From positions 1 through 6,048 of the forward strand of contig DGSY01000155.1 in assembly GCA_002394125.1 (NCBI GenBank): a stretch of DNA of 6,048 bases, written 5' to 3'. The notes under the pieces were generated by a model that searched no databases, was not told the origin of the DNA, and saw only the letters and a program-made list of their open reading frames with translations. Each line of letters starts with the position of its first letter. Position 1 is the stretch's first letter. Shown in pieces: positions 5,613 through 6,048 of the stretch. The position numbers were made by a program, and so were the translations under genes. This DNA comes from Ruminococcus sp. UBA4350 (lineage in GTDB: Bacteria; Bacillota; Clostridia; Oscillospirales; Ruminococcaceae).

Positions 5613-6048
5613 ATGAGCAGAGTTTACAACTTCAGCGCAGGCCCGGCTGTTCTGCCGGAAGAGGTTCTGCAGGAATGTGCAGCTGAGATGATGGATTACC
5701 GCGGCACCGGTATGTCCGTCATGGAGATGTCTCACCGCTCCAAGGCATATGACGAGATCATCAAGGAAGCAGAGAAGGATCTCCGCGAGCTGATGAACAT
5801 TCCGGATAACTACAAGGTTATCTTCCTTCAGGGCGGTGCTTCGCTCGTCTTTGCAGAGGTCCCGATGAACCTCATGAGAAACGGCAAGGCTGCTTACATC
5901 ATCACCGGTCAGTGGGCAAAGAAGGCTGCACAGGAAGCTGAGAAGTACGGCGAGGTCGTCAGAGTCGCTTCTTCCGCAGACAAGACCTTCTCCTACATTC
6001 CGGATTGCTCTGATCTCGACATTCCGGAGGATGCAGACTATGTCTACA
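5613..6048 (+). CDS. serC: Phosphoserine aminotransferase SerC, 3' end outside window
   Basis: The first 145 residues of a SerC of roughly 360 residues, open to the window edge. SerC is a PLP-dependent class V aminotransferase converting 3-phosphohydroxypyruvate and glutamate to 3-phosphoserine and 2-oxoglutarate in serine synthesis (it can also act in the pyridoxal phosphate pathway). Visible family motifs are YNFSAGPAVLPEEVL (5-19), DYRGTGMSVMEMSHRS (28-43), NYKVIFLQGGAS (66-77), PMNLM (84-88) and the TGQWAKKA segment with W101, the PLP-stacking tryptophan position. The PLP-binding lysine lies beyond the edge. The start is fixed by GGAGG (5600-5604), 8 bases before ATG 5613. It is preceded by its own strong promoter. 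Downstream partners such as serA may follow outside the window. Confidence 0.95.
   Translation, partial: MSRVYNFSAGPAVLPEEVLQECAAEMMDYRGTGMSVMEMSHRSKAYDEIIKEAEKDLRELMNIPDNYKVIFLQGGASLVFAEVPMNLMRNGKAAYIITGQWAKKAAQEAEKYGEVVRVASSADKTFSYIPDCSDLDIPEDADYVY

Noticed and set aside
1..6048. A novel defence, mobile or biosynthetic system spanning several genes
   Set aside because: Most genes are known housekeeping or regulatory families with separate promoters and terminators. There are no nucleases, transposases, toxin pairs or CRISPR-like repeats to support a joint system.

Overview
The window looks like a chromosomal segment of a Gram-positive member of the Clostridia, probably Ruminococcus-like (Oscillospiraceae). 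This is inferred from moderately high GC, strong GGAGG-type ribosome binding sites, a YloU/FakA pair, a QueH-type epoxyqueuosine reductase, a BspA-type leucine-rich repeat protein and a clostridial-looking SerC. All six supported genes lie on the + strand. No mobile element, CRISPR array, tRNA or rRNA was seen.

Layout: (1) 1-1193 is the 3' part of a gene for a repeat protein. It has an Ala/Glu-rich N-terminal tandem repeat, a Pro/Ala-rich linker and two copies of a BspA-like LRR module, and it is closed by a strong terminator. (2) An extended -10 promoter (1300-1328) drives a two-gene unit: a small Asp23/Gls24-family protein (1361-1708) and a FakA-type fatty acid kinase (1726-3387, TTG start). 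This unit ends in a perfect 11-bp hairpin terminator. (3) Immediately after it comes a single-pass membrane protein of unknown function (3427-4095), whose 3' end overlaps queH (4073-4735), so these two are probably co-expressed. (4) A monocistronic XRE-type regulator with two membrane segments and a C-terminal zinc ribbon (4836-5450) has its own extended -10 promoter. (5) serC (phosphoserine aminotransferase) begins at 5613 behind a near-consensus promoter whose -10 lies inside a 12-bp palindrome; the gene runs off the right edge.

The genes serve separate functions: exogenous fatty acid activation, tRNA queuosine modification, serine/PLP metabolism, and a probable membrane-linked regulator. 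I see no evidence that they form one new system. The parts least explained by known families are the duplicated LRR protein, the membrane protein fused by overlap to queH (it appears to lack a Shine-Dalgarno site), and the membrane-embedded HTH/zinc-ribbon regulator. Intergenic stretches are all under 170 bases and are accounted for by terminators, promoters and leaders.
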